Source: CALKXV01 sp965228905
GTDB lineage: Bacteria; Pseudomonadota; Alphaproteobacteria; Rhodobacterales; Rhodobacteraceae
NCBI GenBank assembly: GCA_965228905.1
Contig: CBDDII010000003.1
Location: 868,001 to 932,000, forward strand
Reading direction: 5' to 3'
Length of the DNA stretch: 64,000 nucleotides
Positions 43,672 through 53,063 of the stretch are shown piece after piece. The translations under genes and the position numbers were made by a program. The notes beneath the pieces were generated by a model. It ran no database searches. It saw only the letters and a program-made list of their open reading frames with translations, and was not told where the DNA came from. Every line of letters starts with the position of its first letter. Position 1 is the stretch's first letter.

Positions 43672-44027
43672 TTTTTCAGCACTTCTAAAGGTACGATTTC
43701 GGTAGCGCGCTGGTGGGTCGAGGCGAGCTTGACCTGTGGTGCCGCGCCTTCGTCGGCGGCCTGAAGAAATCGGCTGGCGCAGAGGCACCAGGCATCGCCG
43801 GGTTTCAATCCCTGGAACATATACTCGGGCCGGGGCGTGGAAAGATCGTTGCCGACGTATTTGGAATAGGCCAGGAACTCGGCCGTCATGATGGCGCAGA
43901 CCGTGTGCTGGCCGTGGTCTTCCTTGCAGGTGTTGCAGGCCCCGTCGCGGAAGAACCCGGTGACCGGGTCAAGCGAGCAGGGTTCGAGCGTTTCGCCAAG
44001 GACGTTCAGCGAGGGGTCTTTTTCCAT
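43653..44027 (-). CDS. DUF2237 family protein
   Basis: Cytoplasmic protein of 124 aa from ATG 44027: SLNVLGETLEPCSLDPVTGF, CNTCKEDHGQHTVCAIMTAE, FLAYSKYVGNDLSTPRPEY and GDAWCLCASRFLQA. Cys, His and Asp residues are strongly conserved in the family, suggesting a metal or redox site, but no function is known. Its 3' end overlaps the convergent LuxR-type gene. Confidence 0.87.
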   Translation of the reverse strand: MEKDPSLNVLGETLEPCSLDPVTGFFRDGACNTCKEDHGQHTVCAIMTAEFLAYSKYVGNDLSTPRPEYMFQGLKPGDAWCLCASRFLQAADEGAAPQVKLASTHQRATEIVPLEVLKNHAAEG

Positions 44028-44068
44028 GTGGGCCTCCGACAGAGAGGATAGCCCGGCGGGCCGGGGGA

Positions 44069-45076
44069 TCAATGCCAGTTGATCCAGCGCCCGTGAAAAT
44101 CGGCCCGTCCCAGCATTTCGGTGCGGCCCTCGGGCCAGTGGGTCAGGGCGACGGCGCCACCATCGCCCTTGCCATCGGCCTCCAAGCCGATCTGGACAAG
44201 GGGGGAAGACGCGCTTTGCATCGCCTGGGTGGCTTTTTGGGCCGTGGCTTGCGGGAAATATTGCCAGGCGACGGTATGAAAGACGACGCGCAAGTGGTCC
44301 GAGGGCGTGGCGAGTTGGGCTGTCAGCCAGTCTCCGGCATCCATGCGGTCGATCCGGTGCGGGGTGCGGGTGACTTCGTCGATGGCGGCATCGGTCAGCC
44401 TTTGGCGGTGCGGCTGGTCTGGCCAGAGGTAGGCGAGAAGGCGCAGCCGGTGCTCTGGGTTCGTCGGGTCCAGCGGGTTGAGGTCGGTGCCCTGGCGTGC
44501 GGTGACATTTGGCAGGGCCTTGGGGGGAAGGGGGCCGGACCAGTCGGGATTGAGGACCACAGCCGCGTCTTTTGGTCCGAGTGCGAGGCCCGGAGCCTCC
44601 AGCCGGTAGCGGTCGAAAGCGAGGTTCAGGCCGGCGCTGGCGCCGAGTTCGAAGAGGTCCACGTTCTTTCCGGGATACCGGGCGTGAGTCTCCGCGAGGG
44701 CGGCGAGCAGGACGGAAGAGCGCCTGATCTCGTTGGTTTGCGGCGCGGAGGTGAGCCAGGCGAGGATATGGGTTTCGTGGGTTTCAAATGTGCTTTCGAT
44801 CTCGTCCCAAAGCACGTCGTCGGGTGCTTCGTGTGGCGGATAGACCGTGGTGAGGGCCTGGCCTTCGAGTTTCAGCGCATGGAGCGCGCCGGCAAGGCGC
44901 AGGGGCAGGCTGTCGGCGGAAGGCGAGGGATCGCCGGGCCAATCGAGCATGTGTTGGCCGACCTTCGTGTCGCCTGTCAGGCGGTTGGCGCAAAGCGCCA
45001 TCAGGCGGCCCATGAAGGGCGATCCGAGGGCGGTGCAGGCCACGGATTGGACGCGGAAGGCTTCGGCGACGCTCAC
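44069..45076 (-). CDS. DUF2332 domain-containing protein
   Basis: 335 aa. The central DLFELGASAGLNLAFDRYRL looks like a SAM-binding glycine motif of a Rossmann-type methyltransferase; GALHALKLEGQALTTVYPPH and VVFHTVAWQYFPQAT are other family blocks. Its activity is unknown. The start overlaps the pth stop by four bases (ATGA), so it is translated from the pth message. Confidence 0.83.
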   Translation of the reverse strand: MSVAEAFRVQSVACTALGSPFMGRLMALCANRLTGDTKVGQHMLDWPGDPSPSADSLPLRLAGALHALKLEGQALTTVYPPHEAPDDVLWDEIESTFETHETHILAWLTSAPQTNEIRRSSVLLAALAETHARYPGKNVDLFELGASAGLNLAFDRYRLEAPGLALGPKDAAVVLNPDWSGPLPPKALPNVTARQGTDLNPLDPTNPEHRLRLLAYLWPDQPHRQRLTDAAIDEVTRTPHRIDRMDAGDWLTAQLATPSDHLRVVFHTVAWQYFPQATAQKATQAMQSASSPLVQIGLEADGKGDGGAVALTHWPEGRTEMLGRADFHGRWINWH

Positions 45077-45750
45077 CGAAACTTGTCGACGAGTTTTTGC
45101 AGGGGCGAGCGGTCGTCGGGTGTCTCCTCGACCGGGGCGGGTTTGGATTTTGCCTTTGGTTCGGCTTCTTTTTTGGCCTTCGGCGGTTTCATCCGCAGAC
45201 CGACGGCGTTCTGGAACCGACCTGTCTCTCCTGTCGCCAGATGATCGGCACCATCCGCGATGCCGTCCAGCATGTCGGCCAGCCAGTCCTGGTCGGCCTT
45301 GGAAAAATCCTTCAGCACATAGATTGGCACGGCGTCCTTGTGGCCGGGATGGCCGACGCCGATGCGCACGCGCCCATATCCATCGCCGATGTGGGCGTGA
45401 AGCGAGCGCAAGCCGTTGTGGCCCGCGTGCCCGCCGCCCTGTTTGACGCGCAGCTTGGACGGGGCAAGGTCGATTTCATCGTGGAAGACCCAGACATCGG
45501 CGGGGTCGAGCTTGTAGAACCGCAAAGCCTCGCCCACGGATTGGCCGGAGTTGTTCATGAAGGTTTCGGGCTTGAGCAGAACCACCTTGTCACCGCCCAA
45601 CCGGCCTTCGCTGACCGCGCCTTGGAACTTGCCGCGCCAGGGGCCGAAGCCGTGCGCCTCGGCGATGCGGTCAAGCGCCATGAAGCCGACGTTGTGCCGG
45701 TTCCCCGCGTATTTCGCGCCGGGATTCCCAAGGCCGACGAAAAGCTTCAT
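45073..45750 (-). CDS. pth: peptidyl-tRNA hydrolase
   Basis: Releases tRNA from stalled peptidyl-tRNA (EC 3.1.1.29). ATG 45750 gives 225 aa starting MKLFVGLGNPGAKYAGNRHN, with the catalytic His19; VVLLKPETFMNNSGQSVGEA and HDEIDLAPSKLRVKQGGGHA are intact. The last ~40 residues are a Lys/Pro/Ala-rich tail beyond the usual ~190-aa enzyme. The rplY/ctc neighbour often found before pth is not adjacent here. Confidence 0.95.
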   Translation of the reverse strand: MKLFVGLGNPGAKYAGNRHNVGFMALDRIAEAHGFGPWRGKFQGAVSEGRLGGDKVVLLKPETFMNNSGQSVGEALRFYKLDPADVWVFHDEIDLAPSKLRVKQGGGHAGHNGLRSLHAHIGDGYGRVRIGVGHPGHKDAVPIYVLKDFSKADQDWLADMLDGIADGADHLATGETGRFQNAVGLRMKPPKAKKEAEPKAKSKPAPVEETPDDRSPLQKLVDKFR

Positions 45751-45761
45751 GACGCCAATCC

Positions 45762-46367
45762 CTAGCGCCCGAAGCTGGTGAACCGCCGCCGCTGATCGGG
45801 GCCTGCACCAAGCCAGCCGCGCGTGACGCGGGCGAGGTGTTCGACGATGCGTTTTCTTTGCGTGTCGCCCTCGATGGCCGCAGTCACGGCGGCCGCACCG
45901 ACATAGGCTTCGAGGGCGGCGTCGATCGTTTCGGGTTCCGTCAGAGGCGCGCGGGTGGCGTTGTCGTAGATCTGCGCCATGTAGCTGATATTGTGTACCG
46001 CTCCGGGCGCGTTGGCGACGGCGGCGGGTGTCACGGCGTGGAAGCGGACAAGCTGGATCGCCAGCGTCACCGGCACGCTGCCTTTCAGGGCGGATGCGCC
46101 TTGGGTGATGCCTTCGTCCAGGATGCGCGCAACCTGTGCGCGACGATCCCCGAAGGATTCGCCGTGCCAGACGATATCGGCGTTCGGCAGATAGGTGTTG
46201 GCGTTGGAAACGGTCAGGGCTTCGGGGATGGTGACGGCGACATCGGTCACGGTCCAATCCCGCGAGGTGGAAAGCGGGATACCCTGTTCATAGGCGACTT
46301 CCCACCGGCTGGAACATCCGCTGAGGACGAGGGCGGAGCCTCCGAAAAGTACGGCGCGTCTGTGCAT
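45762..46367 (-). CDS. predicted lipoprotein of unknown function
   Basis: 201 aa from ATG 46367. A lipoprotein signal (RRAVLFGGSALVLSGCSSRW, lipobox LSGC) is followed by a soluble domain (SRDWTVTDVAVTIPEALTVS; HGESFGDRRAQVARILDEGI; TLAIQLVRFHAVTPAA). I do not recognise a characterised family. It lies 11 bases before pth on the same strand, so it is probably co-transcribed with it. Confidence 0.75.
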   Translation of the reverse strand: MHRRAVLFGGSALVLSGCSSRWEVAYEQGIPLSTSRDWTVTDVAVTIPEALTVSNANTYLPNADIVWHGESFGDRRAQVARILDEGITQGASALKGSVPVTLAIQLVRFHAVTPAAVANAPGAVHNISYMAQIYDNATRAPLTEPETIDAALEAYVGAAAVTAAIEGDTQRKRIVEHLARVTRGWLGAGPDQRRRFTSFGR

Positions 46368-46542
46368 TCTGTGCCTCTTGTCTTTATTATGCGTTGACTG
46401 CTGGCGCGACATTCGCAGATTTCGACGGGAATTTCCATATCTTGTGGGCTGTCATGCGATTTCAACCCTCAGATGTGTGGATCCTTGCCTGACCCCTACA
46501 AAAAGGCTCGCGTCCGGGCATCGGTTGTGGCACGGTTCCGCC

Positions 46543-46866
46543 ATGCAAATGGGGTCATGTTATCGGTGCGCCCTTATGGCGTTTTTGATGATTTTTGCAG
46601 GCGGTGTGGTCAGCGCCGATGCGATCCGCTCGGCTTGTCTGAAATCCGACAGGGGCTATGGTCAGTCCCGCCTTTGTCACTGCATCCAGGGGGCGGCGGA
46701 CGGCACGCTTTCGGGCAGCGATCAGCGCCGCGCGGCGCGCTTTTTCAAGAACCCCGAGGAAGCGCAACGCATCCGCCGTTCGGACAATCGGCGCGACGAA
46801 GCCTTCTGGGAGCGTTACGAACGCTTTGGCGCGACCGCAAGAAAGCACTGCGGTCGCCGGGGTTAA
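46543..46866 (+). CDS. small exported Cys-containing protein
   Basis: About 107 aa; start uncertain (ATG 46543, 46549 or 46576, none with a clear ribosome-binding site). A hydrophobic signal region (LMAFLMIFAGGVVSADA) precedes a basic helical domain (RSACLKSDRGYGQSRLCHCI; SDQRRAARFFKNPEEAQRIR; DEAFWERYERFGATARKHC). The Cys residues outside the leader (C-x-C plus two more) may form disulfides. Function unknown. Its stop overlaps the convergent halogenase stop (TTAA). Confidence 0.65.
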   Translation: MQMGSCYRCALMAFLMIFAGGVVSADAIRSACLKSDRGYGQSRLCHCIQGAADGTLSGSDQRRAARFFKNPEEAQRIRRSDNRRDEAFWERYERFGATARKHCGRRG

Positions 46867-48548
46867 AGCAGGCTGACGTCGCTGTCCGTGTCGGCTTTTT
46901 CTGCGGGTTTCTGAGGGGGGAAGCTGATCTTTGGCGGCGCAGCGCCGGGCATTGAAACGGTCGGTTGACCGGATGCCAGGACATTGGCGAAAGACGGCGC
47001 TTCGATCTCGCCGCGCAACTCCTTCAGAAGAGTCTTGTGATCGGCCACGTGCTGAGAAACCTTGTTGAAATTCCCGCGTGCGAGTTTCAGGTAATCCGCC
47101 CACGGCTTGGGGTTCAAACCTTGCCGACGTCGCATGGCCGGGGCGGCATAATCGGTTTCATAGACCCGCTTGCCCATCATGACCGCGTGGTAGACGCCGA
47201 CCGAAAAGAAGGACGCGAATTCCAGATCGAAGGGGCCGGGCAGCATGTGCCGCCAAAGCTCCAGGTTTTCGGCCAGGCTGTCGGGCACTTCCAACTCGGT
47301 CCGCGCGTCGATCCAGTATTGATCGTCGGTCCGGTTGCCGAGTGCATAGTGCAGGACGATGAAATCGCGGATCTCGTCGTAAAGTTTGCCCATCAGCTTG
47401 TTGTACCGGTCGCGCTGCGGGTCGGCGAAATCGGTGTCGGGAAAATAGGTCGTCAGCCACCGGACGGCGGTGTCGATCATGTGGATGGCGGTGGATTCCA
47501 GCGGTTCGATGAACCCGCCGGAGAGACCCACGGCGACCACGTTCTTGACCCAGGCGTTGCGGTTGCGCCCGATCCGCATGGGGATCACGCGCGGTTCGAC
47601 CCCGTTCCAGGTGTCGCCAAGATGGGCGACTAATTCATCGCGGGCCTGCTCATCCGTGCGGTGGGCGGAGGAAAAGACATAGCCGGTGCCGATCCGGTTA
47701 TAGAGCGGCACGCGCCAGACCCAGCCCGCCCCAAGCGCGTAGGATCGTGTGAGCGAGGGGATTTTATCCGGGTCGGGGTGCGGGATCTGGACGGCCATCG
47801 CGCGGTCGTTCGCCAGGTATTTGGAATAGCTGATGAAGGGTTCCTTCAGCACCTCGTTGATGATGACGCCGCGAAAGCCGGTGCAGTCGATCACCAGTTC
47901 CACCTCTTCGCGTCCGCTTTCTTCCAGCATCAGCGCGGTGACATAGCCGCGTTCGTCCTGTTCGACGTTGACGACATTCTCGCGCAGGTGACGCACGCCG
48001 CGTGCGGTGCAAATCTCTTGCAGCATCCCCGCGAATTTCCCGGCGTCCAGGTGATAGGCGCTGCCGACGCCCCGGTCGAAGGGTTTGGCCCCAAGCGGGC
48101 GCGGGCCTTTGCAGGCTTCGCCCAACTCGTGGGCGGGCGAGAAGGTCATGCTGTAGTCCAGCCCGCCTGCGCCGTGTTCCAGGAAGAAATAGCCCGGATC
48201 AATGCCCGCAACCGGCTGCGAGGTGTTGAAGGGGTTGACGAAGTTGATCGGCTTGCCGTCCTTGTCGTGGTTCCAGTTGGCGAACAGGACACCCAGCTTG
48301 AACGACGAATTGCAGGTCTTGAAGAATTCCTGTTCCGATACGCCCGCGGTACGAAGCGTGCGCGGCATTCCCGGCACCGTCGCTTCGCCCACGCCGACGG
48401 TTGGCACGTTCGGCGATTCAATCAGCGTGACCTGCGGCGGTTTTCCGTCCTCGGCGTTGCGGAACAGGGCCTTTTGAAGAAGCAGTGCAGACAGCCACCC
48501 GGCTGTGCCGCCACCGACGATGGTGACTTTCGTAATCGGCTTACCCAA
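46863..48548 (-). CDS. flavin-dependent (tryptophan) halogenase family protein
   Basis: FADH2-dependent halogenase-like enzyme of about 561 aa. The FAD motif is GGGTAGWLSALLLQ. The key catalytic Lys of PrnA/RebH has its counterpart in NSSFKLGVLFANW (Lys84), and the active-site Glu in GGFIEPLESTAIHMI. The halogenase motif WxWxxP is GWVWRVPLYN, unlike monooxygenases. The TTG at 48548 is chosen because AGGGGGAG lies just before it; an ATG at 48566 adds six residues. No flavin reductase or natural-product cluster is nearby, so the substrate is unknown. Confidence 0.85.
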   Translation of the reverse strand: MGKPITKVTIVGGGTAGWLSALLLQKALFRNAEDGKPPQVTLIESPNVPTVGVGEATVPGMPRTLRTAGVSEQEFFKTCNSSFKLGVLFANWNHDKDGKPINFVNPFNTSQPVAGIDPGYFFLEHGAGGLDYSMTFSPAHELGEACKGPRPLGAKPFDRGVGSAYHLDAGKFAGMLQEICTARGVRHLRENVVNVEQDERGYVTALMLEESGREEVELVIDCTGFRGVIINEVLKEPFISYSKYLANDRAMAVQIPHPDPDKIPSLTRSYALGAGWVWRVPLYNRIGTGYVFSSAHRTDEQARDELVAHLGDTWNGVEPRVIPMRIGRNRNAWVKNVVAVGLSGGFIEPLESTAIHMIDTAVRWLTTYFPDTDFADPQRDRYNKLMGKLYDEIRDFIVLHYALGNRTDDQYWIDARTELEVPDSLAENLELWRHMLPGPFDLEFASFFSVGVYHAVMMGKRVYETDYAAPAMRRRQGLNPKPWADYLKLARGNFNKVSQHVADHKTLLKELRGEIEAPSFANVLASGQPTVSMPGAAPPKISFPPQKPAEKADTDSDVSLL

Positions 48549-48666
48549 ATCACTCCCCCTAAGCATTCTGAATATGACGTGGGGGAACCTTACGAAGCCG
48601 GGGGGGATCGGGCCACCCCCTTTTGCCGACTTTCTTGGAGGCTCGGTTTGGGGCATGTTCGGTTGC

Positions 48667-49371
48667 ATGTCTTTTGAAGCGAAAAAGATCGTTATTCTGA
48701 CCGGGGCCGGGGTTTCGGCGGAAAGCGGGTTGGGCACCTTTCGCGACAAGGGCGGTGTCTGGACGAAATACGACCTGAACGAAGTGGCCACGCCCGAGGG
48801 CTTTGCCCGCGACCCGGTGAAGGTGCACGATTTCTACAACGCGCGTCGTGCCAATGCCGCCGGGGCCGGTCCGAACGCGGCGCATGTGGCACTTGCGGGG
48901 CTTCAGGCCGATTATCCAGGCGAGGTGGTCCTGATCACCCAGAACGTCGATGCCCTGCACGAGGCGGCGGGCGCGGAAGCCATCCACATGCACGGACGGT
49001 TGGACCGGGCCTGTTGCGCGGCCTGCGGGGCGGGGTGGGAGGCACCCCTTGTGATGGGGGCAAACGATCCTTGCCCGAGGTGCAAGACGGAGGCGACCCG
49101 CCCGGACATCGTCTGGTTCGGCGAGATGCCGCAACGGTTGGAAGAAATCGCGGGGCACCTGGAAACCGCCGACATCTTCGCCGCCATCGGGACAAGCGGG
49201 CAGGTCTATCCGGCGGCGGGGTTCGTTTCCGAGGCCGCAAGGGCGGGGGCGCAGACGGTCGAGTTGAACCTTGAGCCTTCCGAGGTTGCCGCGCTGTTCG
49301 ACGAACAGATCAACGGCCCGGCCAGTGAAACCGTGCCGCTTTGGGTTGAAGGGCTGCTTGCCAAACCCTGA
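48667..49371 (+). CDS. cobB: NAD-dependent protein deacylase (sirtuin)
   Basis: Class III sirtuin, 234 aa from ATG 48667 (MSFEAKKIVILTGAGVSAES); ATG 48655 is an alternative. NAD site TGAGVSAESGLGTFRD, TQNVDALHEAAG with catalytic His109 in HMHGRL, and zinc cysteines in CCAACG and CPRC. Tyr57 and Arg60 in FYNARR form the YxxR pair that lets CobB/SIRT5 remove succinyl groups as well as acetyl. This fits a cell with acetyl-phosphate and succinyl-CoA genes in the same window, though only by association. Confidence 0.92.
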   Translation: MSFEAKKIVILTGAGVSAESGLGTFRDKGGVWTKYDLNEVATPEGFARDPVKVHDFYNARRANAAGAGPNAAHVALAGLQADYPGEVVLITQNVDALHEAAGAEAIHMHGRLDRACCAACGAGWEAPLVMGANDPCPRCKTEATRPDIVWFGEMPQRLEEIAGHLETADIFAAIGTSGQVYPAAGFVSEAARAGAQTVELNLEPSEVAALFDEQINGPASETVPLWVEGLLAKP

Positions 49372-49436
49372 AGCGCGTCTTGCGTAGCCGGGGCTTGCAA
49401 CGTAAGAGACCGGCAACTTTTGGGAACACGACGAAC

Positions 49437-50675
49437 ATGCCCATTCTGGTGATGAAATTCGGCGGCACCTCTGTCGCTTCGCTGGACCGCATCCGCCGGG
49501 CCGCCAAGCGCGTGGGGCGCGAGGTGGCGAACGGTTACGACGTGATCGTCATCGTCTCGGCCATGTCCGGAAAGACGAACGAACTGGTCGGCTGGGTCGA
49601 GGAAACATCACACCTTTACGACGCGCGCGAATACGACGCGGTCGTGTCTTCGGGCGAGCAGGTGACAGCCGGGTTGATGGCGCTGACCTTGCAGGAAATG
49701 GATGTACCCGCCCGATCCTGGACCGGCTGGCAGGTGCCGTTGAAAACCGACAGCGCCCATGCCTCGGCCCGGATCGAGGAAATCGGGACCGACAACATCA
49801 ACGCGAAATTCGCTGAAGGCATGAAGGTGGCCGTGGTCGCGGGTTTTCAGGGGATTTCGCCCGAGGGGCGGATCACCACCCTTGGCCGGGGCGGATCGGA
49901 CACGACCGCCGTTGCCTTTGCCGCCGCCTTCGGGGCAGAGCGCTGCGATATCTATACCGACGTCGATGGCGTCTATACGACCGACCCCCGGATCACCTCG
50001 AAGGCGAAAAAGCTGGACAGGATCGCTTTCGAGGAAATGCTGGAACTTGCCTCGCTTGGTGCGAAGGTGCTGCAAACCCGTTCGGTCGAATTGGCCATGC
50101 GGTTCAACGTGCGCTTGCGCGTGTTGTCCAGCTTTGAAGACAATGACGAAAACGCCGGCACCCTGGTCTGTGCCGAGGAGGACATCATGGAAAGCAATGT
50201 GGTCGCAGGCGTCGCCTTTCAGCGCGACGAAGCCAAGATGACGCTTTTGTCGGTCGCCGACCGCCCTGGCATCGCCGCCGCGATTTTTGGCCCTCTGGCC
50301 GAGGCGGGCGTGAACGTCGACATGATCGTGCAGAACATCTCGGAAGAGGGGCGCACCGACATGACGTTTTCACTGCCCGTCAACCAGGTGGCCCGTGCCC
50401 GCCAGGCGATGGAGGCGATCAAGGCCTCGGGCGACGTCAATTATTCGCAGCTTGTGACGGACGAAGACGTGGCCAAGGTTTCCGTCGTCGGGATCGGGAT
50501 GCGCAGCCACGCCGGTGTCGCATCGCGCATGTTCAAGGCGTTGCAGGACGAAGGCATCAACATCAAGGTTATCACGACCTCGGAAATCAAGGTTTCGGTG
50601 CTGATCGACCGCAAGTACATGGAACTTGCCGTTCAGGCCCTGCACGACGCCTTCGAGCTGGAAAAGGCCGTCTGA
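49437..50675 (+). CDS. lysC: aspartate kinase
   Basis: First enzyme of the lysine/threonine/methionine pathway (EC 2.7.2.4), 412 aa from ATG 49437. The kinase motif KFGGTSVASLDRIRRAAKRV opens the protein; RITTLGRGGSDTTAVAFAAA and DIYTDVDGVYTTDPRI complete the catalytic domain. Two ACT domains (about 265-412) bind the feedback inhibitor. An in-frame ATG at 50187 (residue 251) has GAGGAGG five bases upstream, predicting a separate beta subunit of 162 aa as in B. subtilis and Corynebacterium. Confidence 0.95.
   Translation: MPILVMKFGGTSVASLDRIRRAAKRVGREVANGYDVIVIVSAMSGKTNELVGWVEETSHLYDAREYDAVVSSGEQVTAGLMALTLQEMDVPARSWTGWQVPLKTDSAHASARIEEIGTDNINAKFAEGMKVAVVAGFQGISPEGRITTLGRGGSDTTAVAFAAAFGAERCDIYTDVDGVYTTDPRITSKAKKLDRIAFEEMLELASLGAKVLQTRSVELAMRFNVRLRVLSSFEDNDENAGTLVCAEEDIMESNVVAGVAFQRDEAKMTLLSVADRPGIAAAIFGPLAEAGVNVDMIVQNISEEGRTDMTFSLPVNQVARARQAMEAIKASGDVNYSQLVTDEDVAKVSVVGIGMRSHAGVASRMFKALQDEGINIKVITTSEIKVSVLIDRKYMELAVQALHDAFELEKAV
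50175..50189 (+). promoter_or_regulatory. internal ribosome-binding site and start for an aspartate kinase beta subunit
   Basis: GAGGAGG (50175-50181), a 5-nt gap, then in-frame ATG (50187-50189). Translation from here gives residues 251-412, the ACT-domain half, the size expected of the regulatory beta subunit in alpha2-beta2 aspartokinases. Confidence 0.6.
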
Positions 50676-50765
50676 GCCAATCCGGCGCACCCCTTTTCCC
50701 GTTTTGTTCGCGCCCCATCTATGATCTAATCTTCCCCAAACGGTGGCGAAGCCGCCGAGGGCAGG

Positions 50766-53039
50766 ATGAGAGCGACGAATATGGTCGACAACACGGAGAG
50801 CGAAAGCCGCAAACTCTTGCGCCGCCTCCGCGATTCCATGGCCGAGGAAAGCGCAGGCCAGGAACGGCTGAACCACATCACCCAGATCATCGCCGAAGAA
50901 ATGCGGACCGAGGTCTGTTCGATCTACCTGTTCCGCGATTCCGAAACGCTGGAATTGTGCGCGACTGAGGGCCTGAACCCCGATTCCGTCCACCAGACCC
51001 GGATGCGCCTTGGCGAGGGCCTTGTGGGCCGCGTCGCGCAGACGGCACAGGCGGTGAACGAGGCCGACGCACCCTCGGCCAAAGGGTTCCGTTACATGCC
51101 GGAAACGGGCGAGGAGGTTTATTCCTCGTTCTGCGGCGTTCCGATCCAGCGTCTGGGCGACAAGCTGGGCGTTTTGGTAGTGCAGTCCCGCGAGGCCCGC
51201 GCCTTTTCCGAAGACGAGGTCTATGCGCTGGAAGTCGTCGCCATGGTGCTGGCCGAAATGGCCGAACTGGGCGCCTTTGTCGGCGAAGGCGAAGCCCTGC
51301 GGGCACGGCACACCAACCCGATCATGTTTCGCGGCGGTGTCGGACAGGAAGGCGTGGCGGAAGGCCATGTCTATCTGCACGAACCGCGCGTCGTCGTCAC
51401 CAACCCGGTGGCCGACGATCCCGAAACCGAGGTAACACGCCTGCGCGAAGCGGTGGATACCCTGCGCGTATCGGTCGACGACATGCTGGAAAGCGTCGGA
51501 CAGGATCCGGTGGACAAGGATCAGCGCGAGGTACTGGAAGCCTTTCGCATGTTCGCCAACTCCCGGTCCTGGCTGCGCCGGATGGAAGAAGACATCGCGG
51601 CGGGCCTGTCGGCCGAAGCGGCGGTCGAGAAAGAACAATCCGCTGCCCGCCGGCGTCTGGGCCAATCCAGCGACGCCTACCTGCGCGAGCGCTTGCAGGA
51701 CCTTGACGACCTGTCGAACCGGCTGTTGCGCATTCTGACCGGGCAGGGGGCCGATGCCGGTGATCTGCCCGACGACGCCGTGCTGGTCGCGCGCAACATT
51801 GGCCCCGGCGAGTTGTTGGAATACGGTCGCGGCAAATTGCGCGCCATCGTTCTGGAACAGGGCTCGGTCGGCAGCCATGCCGCCATCGTGTCGCGGGCCT
51901 GGGCGATCCCCCTGATCGTTCACGTGGGCGAGCAGATCACAACGCAGGCGCTGAACGGCGACCATATCCTTGTGGACGGCGACCAGGGGCTGGCCCACCT
52001 GCGCCCCGACGATTCCGTGGTTGCGGCCTTTCGTGACAAGATCGCCATGCAGGCCGAGGCGCAGAAGCGTTACGCCGGTATCCAGAAACTGCCCGCGCAG
52101 TCGAAGGACGGAATCACCGTTTCGCTGAACATGAACGCGGGCCTGATCGCGGAATTGCCGTCGCTGGAAGGCTCGGGCGCCGAGGGCGTGGGCCTGTTTC
52201 GCACCGAGTTGCAGTTCCTTGCCCGCTCGAAGGTGCCGCGTCGTTCGGATCTTGTCGGCATCTATTCCCGCGTTCTGGACGCGGCCCAGGGCAAGCGCGT
52301 GATCTTTCGCACGCTGGACATCGGTTCTGACAAGGTGCTGCCCTACATGAAGCGCGAGGAAGAGCCGAACCCGGCCCTTGGCTGGCGCGCGATCCGTGTC
52401 GGGCTGGACAAGCGCGGCGTGATGCGGATGCAGCTTCAGGCCCTGATCCGCGCGGCCGCCGGGCGGCCCCTGTCGATCATGTTTCCCTTCGTGGCGCAGT
52501 TCGAAGAGTTCAAGGAAGCCCGCCAGCACGTCTTTGACGAATTGGAGCGCGAAGACAAACTGGGTCACGTCCTGCCGGAAAAGGTGGACATCGGCGCGAT
52601 GCTGGAAACGCCGTCGCTGGCCTTTGCGCCGCGCCAGTTCTTTGAAATGGCTGACTTTATTTCGATTGGCGGAAATGATCTGAAGCAGTTCTTCTTTGCC
52701 GCGGACCGTGAAAACGAAAGGGTGCGCCGACGGTACGACACGCTGAACGTCAGCTTTCTGACCTTCCTTGAACAGATCGTGGGCCGCTGCGACGACACCG
52801 AAACGCCGGTCAGTTTCTGCGGCGAAGACGCGGGCCGTCCGATCGAGGCCTTGTGTTTTGCTGCCGTCGGAATGCGTTCGCTTTCCATGCGACCGGCGTC
52901 GGTCGGTCCGGTCAAGCACCTGATCCGCCGGGTGGATCTGGGAGAGGCGAGGGCCGTCATCGACGAAGCCTTCCAGAGCGGCGAACAATCGGTGCGAGGC
53001 CACGTGATGGACTGGCTGCGGAGCGTCGGGCCGGAGTAG
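50766..53039 (+). CDS. ptsP: PTS-Ntr phosphotransferase enzyme I
   Basis: 757 aa. A NifA-like GAF domain (about 30-170), then the PEP-utilising enzyme with phospho-acceptor His371 (GSVGSHAAIVSRAWAIP), and a TIM barrel with EGVGLFRTELQFL and the catalytic Cys loop SFCGEDAGRP. It passes phosphate from PEP to NPr and EIIA-Ntr, linking nitrogen state (glutamine sensed by GAF) to potassium, carbon-storage and stress control. lysC upstream with ptsP is a common alphaproteobacterial order. Repeat B follows. Confidence 0.94.
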   Translation: MRATNMVDNTESESRKLLRRLRDSMAEESAGQERLNHITQIIAEEMRTEVCSIYLFRDSETLELCATEGLNPDSVHQTRMRLGEGLVGRVAQTAQAVNEADAPSAKGFRYMPETGEEVYSSFCGVPIQRLGDKLGVLVVQSREARAFSEDEVYALEVVAMVLAEMAELGAFVGEGEALRARHTNPIMFRGGVGQEGVAEGHVYLHEPRVVVTNPVADDPETEVTRLREAVDTLRVSVDDMLESVGQDPVDKDQREVLEAFRMFANSRSWLRRMEEDIAAGLSAEAAVEKEQSAARRRLGQSSDAYLRERLQDLDDLSNRLLRILTGQGADAGDLPDDAVLVARNIGPGELLEYGRGKLRAIVLEQGSVGSHAAIVSRAWAIPLIVHVGEQITTQALNGDHILVDGDQGLAHLRPDDSVVAAFRDKIAMQAEAQKRYAGIQKLPAQSKDGITVSLNMNAGLIAELPSLEGSGAEGVGLFRTELQFLARSKVPRRSDLVGIYSRVLDAAQGKRVIFRTLDIGSDKVLPYMKREEEPNPALGWRAIRVGLDKRGVMRMQLQALIRAAAGRPLSIMFPFVAQFEEFKEARQHVFDELEREDKLGHVLPEKVDIGAMLETPSLAFAPRQFFEMADFISIGGNDLKQFFFAADRENERVRRRYDTLNVSFLTFLEQIVGRCDDTETPVSFCGEDAGRPIEALCFAAVGMRSLSMRPASVGPVKHLIRRVDLGEARAVIDEAFQSGEQSVRGHVMDWLRSVGPE

Positions 53040-53063
53040 ACGTCCTGGCCGCCCAAATCGGAA

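Noticed and set aside
50370..53003. 877-aa open frame antisense to ptsP and the lysC end
   Set aside because: Very long but of His/Arg/Gln-rich antisense composition and without motifs; the plus strand encodes complete EI-Ntr.
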